DNA of 64,000 bases from Rotaria socialis (taxonomy: Eukaryota > Rotifera > Eurotatoria > Philodinida > Philodinidae). Shown here piece by piece: positions 59,337 to 64,000 of the stretch. The stretch is taken from NCBI GenBank assembly GCA_905331475.1, contig CAJNYU010002712.1, forward strand, positions 25,503 through 89,502, in the 5' to 3' direction. The notes under the pieces were generated by a model. That model was given only the letters and a program-made list of their open reading frames with translations. It did not search any database and was not told where the DNA came from. Numbering within the stretch: position 1 is the first letter of the stretch; every line of letters begins with the position of its first letter. A program made the translations under genes and the position numbers.

Positions 59337-59803
59337 TAGGGGTGGCACTTTCAGTATATGACACTTTAAGGAAAGTATTAAAGTTAAAGTGTTTTTACTT
59401 TAACTTTAATGCTTTAATTAAAGTAGTTTACTTCGACTTTATTTTTCAAAGTTAAAGTGAATTCTGTTTTTTACGTCTATAAGTACCCAGACTAGTTGAT
59501 TAATGCCCGCTACAACCTCTGCAACGTATAAGACGTGATAAAAACGAAAAAAGTAGTTTCAAGCGACTCTCAATAACTTTATAGTTTAAGATTAAAGTAT
59601 AAACTTGTTTAAAGTCTGTCCTAAATTACTTTATTTTTCATGTTGTCGTCTTTCTATGAGTTTCAGAGGGTCTAGCGAGCATCAGTCTATCATTCATGGC
59701 AGCTATAAGCATAAAACAGAAAATTCACTTTGACTTTAAAAAATAAAGTTAAATTAAACCACTTTAACTGCAATGTTGAAGTAAAGTTAAAGTGCCACCC
59801 CTA
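59337..59803. mobile_element. 467-bp hAT-like MITE with AAAGTTAAAGT repeats
   Basis: Perfect 15-bp termini TAGGGGTGGCACTTT / AAAGTGCCACCCCTA, typical of hAT MITEs. Both sub-terminal regions are made of AAAGTTAAAGT and its complement. The 8-bp flanks (TTGGTGAT, GTTACAAC) do not match, so the duplication is lost or the ends recombined. Confidence 0.75.
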
Positions 59804-60250
59804 GTTACAACACAAAAATAGTACTTACAAATTCTAGATATCGCATCCACAAGTAATTAGTTACTTGGAAGAAGTTCAAGTCCAGAGCAGCCCTATTTTT
59901 ATGAAAAACCAGATTTTCAAAAGCTCATCCTGATAGAATGAAACGTCATGAAGAGTTCCAAATTTCAGGAACGATAACACTATAGTAGGTCTGTCTATAA
60001 TAAAAAGGTTAGAGCTGCAGATTATGCCAATCAAAAGTAATGAATTACGAAATTTAACGAAAATTGTGATTTTGTGTATTTAAAGCGCTTCATAAAATCT
60101 GAACAACTAAGTATTTTTCAACAAAACTTTTATGGGTAATATAAATATTTGTGATCTATCTTTGTAGAAAACTTCAGCTGGATCGATTGATCCGTTTGTG
60201 ATATATTAGAGGAGTACGACCCCATTTTAGTAAATGATGGTTTTTAGACA

Positions 60251-61171
60251 TACAGGTTGATTCACTTATTTTTAGTAGTTTTTCACAGTCTGTTGTATTT
60301 TCAGGAAACATCAGTAGTTTTTAATCTCTATATGCTTAGGTAGAGCACTGATTACACTATCTGACTGCATAGTTTTCGTTTGATTTATTTCGCATTGTAA
60401 TAAGAAGGAGAGCCAATTTCAAAAAGCATATTAGAAAACGTTCTTTTCTGTAAAATTTCTAGATATGTTTCTCGAATAAAATGAGTGCTCATTACTTATT
60501 GGGTAACAAAACATTTTTAACTTGATATAGCCTGATAGATAATTTATTTTTCTATCAGACTATCTGTTTTTAATTGAATCTATTTACCAGTTTTGCCGAA
60601 AATTTAGTGGATTTCTCAGGAGGTTTTTTTTATAAAACTGCATTTATTGACGGTTGTTTAACAAATTATAGGTAACTAATCATTGCAATCTCTCCCATTA
60701 ATACATGGTTGAATAGACCAAGAGTTACTGTATGAATTCATCTTATTTTAATCTAATTTAGTTATATGGTTTATAGGTAAATTTGAGATCATACGAATTG
60801 TATCGAAAATCTAGTAGTGCAAAAATGTCTAAAATTTCAACAGTAAAATCTAATTTTCTCTTTCAATTTAAAACAGCTTCATTTATTAATTTGTACAACC
60901 TTAAGCTGGGCAGATCTATATAATCTAAAACTATTTTTGCATCAATAGAATTTGATCTAAGTAAAATATGCGAGTGCAAAAGTTCTATTTCAGCAGTTTT
61001 AGAAATATTTCAGCATTCTCATTACAATGCGAAATAAATCAAACGAAAACTATGCAGTCAGATAGTGTAATCAATGCTCTACCTAAGCATATAGAGATTA
61101 AAAACTACTGATGTTTCCTGAAAATACAACAGATTGTGAAAAACTACTAAAAATAAGTGAATCAACCTGTA
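60251..61171. mobile_element. 917-bp Tc1/mariner-type non-autonomous element with 149-bp inverted repeats
   Basis: Left arm 60253-60401 and right arm 61021-61169 are reverse complements over 149 bp with two mismatches. The ends are TA|CAGGTTGATTCAC ... GTGAATCAACCTG|TA, a TA target duplication. The 620-bp interior has no transposase. The near identity of the arms means recent activity or arm-to-arm gene conversion. Confidence 0.85.
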
Positions 61172-62670
61172 TATAGCGTTGCTGTAAACCTTTCAGTCGA
61201 GGGTTAAGTGAATCGCTCAGCGATGAGCGTTACTTGTTTATATATCAGTTTTTAGAGAATTAAAAGCTGTACCACATCTCTGAAATCCATCTTGGCCCGC
61301 GCTGTTTGACAAAAATCCCGCAGTCACTACTGAAAATAACAGGGGTCATAAACTGTAAAATAGCGACACTTTTCGATAATATTGACACATGGATTTTTTT
61401 TACAGAAACACTCAAAATAGATTGAAATACCTTACATAGATCAATTTTGAATGCTCTATCTTTTGGTATATTCAAAAGTCTATTTGGATGCTTAAGTGAC
61501 CCACAATTTGGAGAAGTATTAAGGGTACCATTTTTTATAATTTTTGAGAAAAAGTTGTTGGTGCTCCAAAGTCACTTAGAGCTAACTTTTTTTTATGATA
61601 CGACTAAAAACACTAAAAATTTGGATCTCGTGGTTTTAGATCATGCCCTTTCAGATGAATATAAAAATTCCAAAATCTAAAATTTTCATAATGCCGCTGA
61701 TATTTGACACCCATACGGACGCTCTCTTAAGCAGCCTTTTCGACTCCGTATGCGGAGTAGTGTTTACTGTACCGTTTCGTAATGCTGTTAGCGATCCGTT
61801 CTTTTACCGTACCACTTATAAGGTGATTGTGGGGATCTGTTATGGCAATTTTCATCTGTCTAGAGTCAAAACAATATGTTGGTACCTATTTATACTGAAT
61901 TATCAGCAGCAGTCACTAATAGCGTTAATAATGGATGCACTTGAACAAGTATCGATTGTAGTGACACCTATTCAAGTTTTGCATTCCATGATACATATTG
62001 TAGTGTCAAAAAACAAGTATATAAATGTTAATTATGCAGAGCCCTATTAAATTACATGTACCAAATACTATTGGTCTACTATGATATAAAAGCAATTTTA
62101 TCATTTGTCAATATAGTGCTACCGTTGCGAAAGAAACCCACTACTCATTTATTAGTTAGCTTCGATGAAGTGGAGTAGCTCATCCTTAGGTTGCAAACTA
62201 ACTTCGATTATTCTGACGTCAGAGAATATAGAATTTAACACCTTTTTGTATCGAATACTTAAAGTTACATTTGATTCTATTCTTTTCCCTTGGACTATTC
62301 TAGATCTAAATAACTGTAATTATAATTACTCTTGTGTGCATCATATGACTCATAATATTGAAAACCAACAAAAAATTATCATAAATTCATTATTTTCGAT
62401 TTGGAATTTATCGATCCCCAACGCAGTATTAATAATTTATTTTCGTACTCCAGCTATGCGTCTTATATTAGATAATCTTTTAATTTAAATAAATAAACAG
62501 TTAACATGCATGATACGAAAGTTATACTGTTGATATAAGGAAATAGATTTTAATGAAACTCGTGGGAGAAATAAATCTAGTCAGAAAAATTAGTTCTGAC
62601 AGTTAGAATTAGGCCATCTGAATCACTATCTAATTAAATACAGAGAACATTTAGATAAATCCTAATCAGA

Positions 62671-62764
62671 CAGTAATACGGACTATTATGATCCGTGGAG
62701 GGTGTGAAGTTGATACGGTCCATATTACTGATTCCATGCTAACGGATACTTACGGGCCGTTAGC
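62671..62764. repeat. two adjacent small hairpins
   Basis: CAGTAATACGGAC (62671-62683) pairs with GTCCATATTACTG (62718-62730), one mismatch. Seven bases later GCTAACGG (62738-62745) pairs perfectly with CCGTTAGC (62757-62764). Possibly a decayed MITE. Confidence 0.45.
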
Positions 62765-63276
62765 GATCAGTATAGCATCGGTATGCCGCCATATATTATG
62801 CTTAAGTTCAGCGACAACATTTCGAAAATAGTCAGTAAACGTTATCTGTTTCACTTGACTTGGGAAGGTTTTCTGCGTGAGATTAAGTTCAATACCGTCA
62901 TATGTGCTACAAAAGTTCATGCTTATCCTCATTGATTTTTACTACAATTAGTATCTATACGGTTATACTGTAAAAATACCGAGAAGAAAATAAGATTTTG
63001 CTTACCAAATGGTTGTAGGATACGTCTATTTGGTAAGATGAATCGGTAAGTAACTTTTATATGTATAGTTTTTGGTAGCTTTCCCTTTTTCCCACGTAGA
63101 TTGAATGAATCGACCAAGCGAGAGTACTTTTTATTCAACGGCTTAATTTATATATCGTTACCTTTAATTTTATGCATAATACATGCCCATGTAATACTAT
63201 CTCCGTTCTTCGATGTGACTTTTTTCTTGGTGGCAATAATCGAACCGATGGGTATTCTTTCATTGCTCTTCATCAA

Positions 63277-63534
63277 TTAAAGATGAGTCGGAAAGGTAGA
63301 TCCGAATCGTAATATATTTTTCACTTTCGTAAACCTTGAGTGTTTGTACAGCATTAATATTGTTGGTTTCTCGTCTAGAAACAAATACAAACTGTTAGAC
63401 CAGAATAAAAAAGAGTCATTGGAAGTCTTCAAGTAAAGTGACAATTGTACAAACACTTCTGGTTCAGGTGTATACGTGCCGAAGTGAAGTGCTTCAAGAC
63501 CATTATCTGATATGCTTTTTAACCATTCTTGCAA
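63277..63534 (-). CDS. possible exon, unidentified protein
   Basis: After CTTTTTTGCAAG (possible acceptor near 63531) the minus strand reads EWLKSISDNGLEALHFGTYTPEPEVFVQLSLYLKTSNDS, which looks like genuine conserved protein, before drifting into less convincing sequence and a stop at 63277. Its real 3' boundary may be near 63410. No partner exon was found and no family is recognised. Confidence 0.3.
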   Translation of the reverse strand: MQEWLKSISDNGLEALHFGTYTPEPEVFVQLSLYLKTSNDSFLFWSNSLYLFLDEKPTILMLYKHSRFTKVKNILRFGSTFPTHL

Positions 63535-63823
63535 AAAGGGGGTGAGTGTGGGTGCCGTTTTTCCGACGAAAGCGTCACCGCTACAACAACACTCACACGC
63601 TTTTTTTCAGAGAGTAAAATTAAGTGGGTTTCTTCCAACATTGATTTATTTACCAAACCAATCAACCATGATATTTATGTGAAGTAGACAGTAACTAACG
63701 AAACATATTTCAAGCTGACTCATTGAAAATGCTTGTTTTTTTTCTCCACTTACAATCATCTAGGTGAATCAATGAAGGATAGTATTTTCATCAAGTGCAT
63801 GCAATTTTATCCGTGTGGCACGC

Positions 63824-63991
63824 TTATTGTCCAAAAGTTGGTTCTTTTAATGGTCTCCATCGTTTTCTCTTCATTCTTTTGCTTGGTATAACAATGAGAA
63901 AAATATTCACATTATGTTTACATATATGATTTGCAGAGCTGTAGTCAATTTTCGCACCGTATTTCTCATGAATGAACGAAATTGTAGCCAT
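63824..63991 (-). CDS. short ORF at right edge, possibly part of a gene outside the window
   Basis: 55-codon frame from ATG 63991 (MATISFIHEKYGAKIDYSSAN...) ending RMKRKRWRPLKEPTFGQ. The composition is plausible for a basic protein, but it is too short to judge, and the gene could extend past base 64000. Confidence 0.2.
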   Translation of the reverse strand: MATISFIHEKYGAKIDYSSANHICKHNVNIFLIVIPSKRMKRKRWRPLKEPTFGQ

Positions 63992-64000
63992 CTGATTTCA

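Larger units (their letters stand above)
56005..61203. repeat. five copies of a TTTATTCCCTCGACTGAA terminal motif
   Basis: Reverse orientation at 56005-56026, 58134-58172 and 61182-61203; forward at 58435-58472 and 59286-59304. The 58134 and 58435 copies match over ~38 bp (CTTTTCGTARTACCCTC...GAGGGAATT), and 59286 continues GAGAGAGTTATACGGAAAA. The motif behaves as the terminal repeat of one transposon family. The 59286 (forward) and 61182 (reverse) copies are correctly oriented to be the two ends of one element. Confidence 0.6.
50640..63270. other. gene-free, transposon-dense region
   Basis: No ORF here carries a domain or splice-linked exons. It holds the elements listed separately between 52011 and 62764. 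Other small features: near-palindrome CTAGATCTGATCAAGATCTAG at 51191-51211, with a related CTAGATCTGATC at ~51012; GCCGATTTCGGC at ~51418; GCGGCATAAGTGCCGC at ~56133. ORFs at 61643-62050 and 62165-62488 look mildly protein-like but cannot be assigned. Confidence 0.5.

Overview
The window looks like nuclear DNA of a small-genome animal, most likely a bdelloid rotifer (Adineta/Rotaria type). It is AT-rich. Its protein genes are recognisably metazoan: an atrogin-type F-box protein, a muscle-LIM/CRP protein, a secreted alpha-carbonic anhydrase, AIG1-like GTPases and a rhodopsin-like GPCR relic. Most introns are 46-75 bp with GT...AG ends, and the rest of the sequence is crowded with transposon debris. 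The species assignment is inference; no marker gene fixes it.

Layout. 1-1.9 kb: left-truncated hAT transposase gene (minus) with a likely element end. 2.0-4.0 kb: carbonic anhydrase (minus) whose 1-kb intron holds two MITEs. 4.0-8.4 kb: no gene; one perfect GC-rich hairpin element. 8.4-9.4 kb: intronless 2-oxoglutarate/Fe(II) oxygenase. 9.5-14.2 kb: repeats, including a 1.2-kb inverted-repeat element with a second one nested inside. 14.2-15.5 kb: fatty-acid-hydroxylase gene and, 32 bp upstream, the last exon of another small membrane protein. 18.9-20.8 kb: FLYWCH-like fragment split by a MITE, then a GPCR pseudogene. 21.7-22.1 kb: PPxY single-pass membrane protein. 23.6-23.9 kb: foldback element made of a 14-15 bp minisatellite. 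26.7-27.5 kb: secreted Cys-rich protein. 28.9-31.4 kb: divergent pair of AIG1-like GTPase genes. 33.5-35.6 kb: an unknown gene tail-to-tail with an FBXO25/32 orthologue. 37.1-39.3 kb: small membrane protein and LIM protein. 40.7-42.7 kb: an inverted second copy of the AIG1 pair, one gene intact and the other cut down to its first codons. 43.7-48.4 kb: three-exon gene for a ~1456-residue protein with a degenerate J-domain-like segment, TPR-like helices and a C-terminal patatin phospholipase domain. 48.8-50.6 kb: Harbinger-type transposase interrupted by a 100-base assembly gap. 50.7-63.2 kb: essentially gene-free and dense in non-autonomous elements nested in each other. A few coding-like scraps sit at the right edge.

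The most noteworthy part is 28.8-48.4 kb, where duplicated, inverted AIG1-type GTPases lie next to a very large patatin phospholipase with chaperone-like and helical N-terminal parts. Both families act in host defence or membrane-linked signalling in other organisms, so a local defence-type cluster is a reasonable hypothesis, but the sequence alone does not show that they work together. The second theme is transposon architecture: several element families are visible from their inverted repeats, some with target-site duplications that still restore the interrupted sequence.
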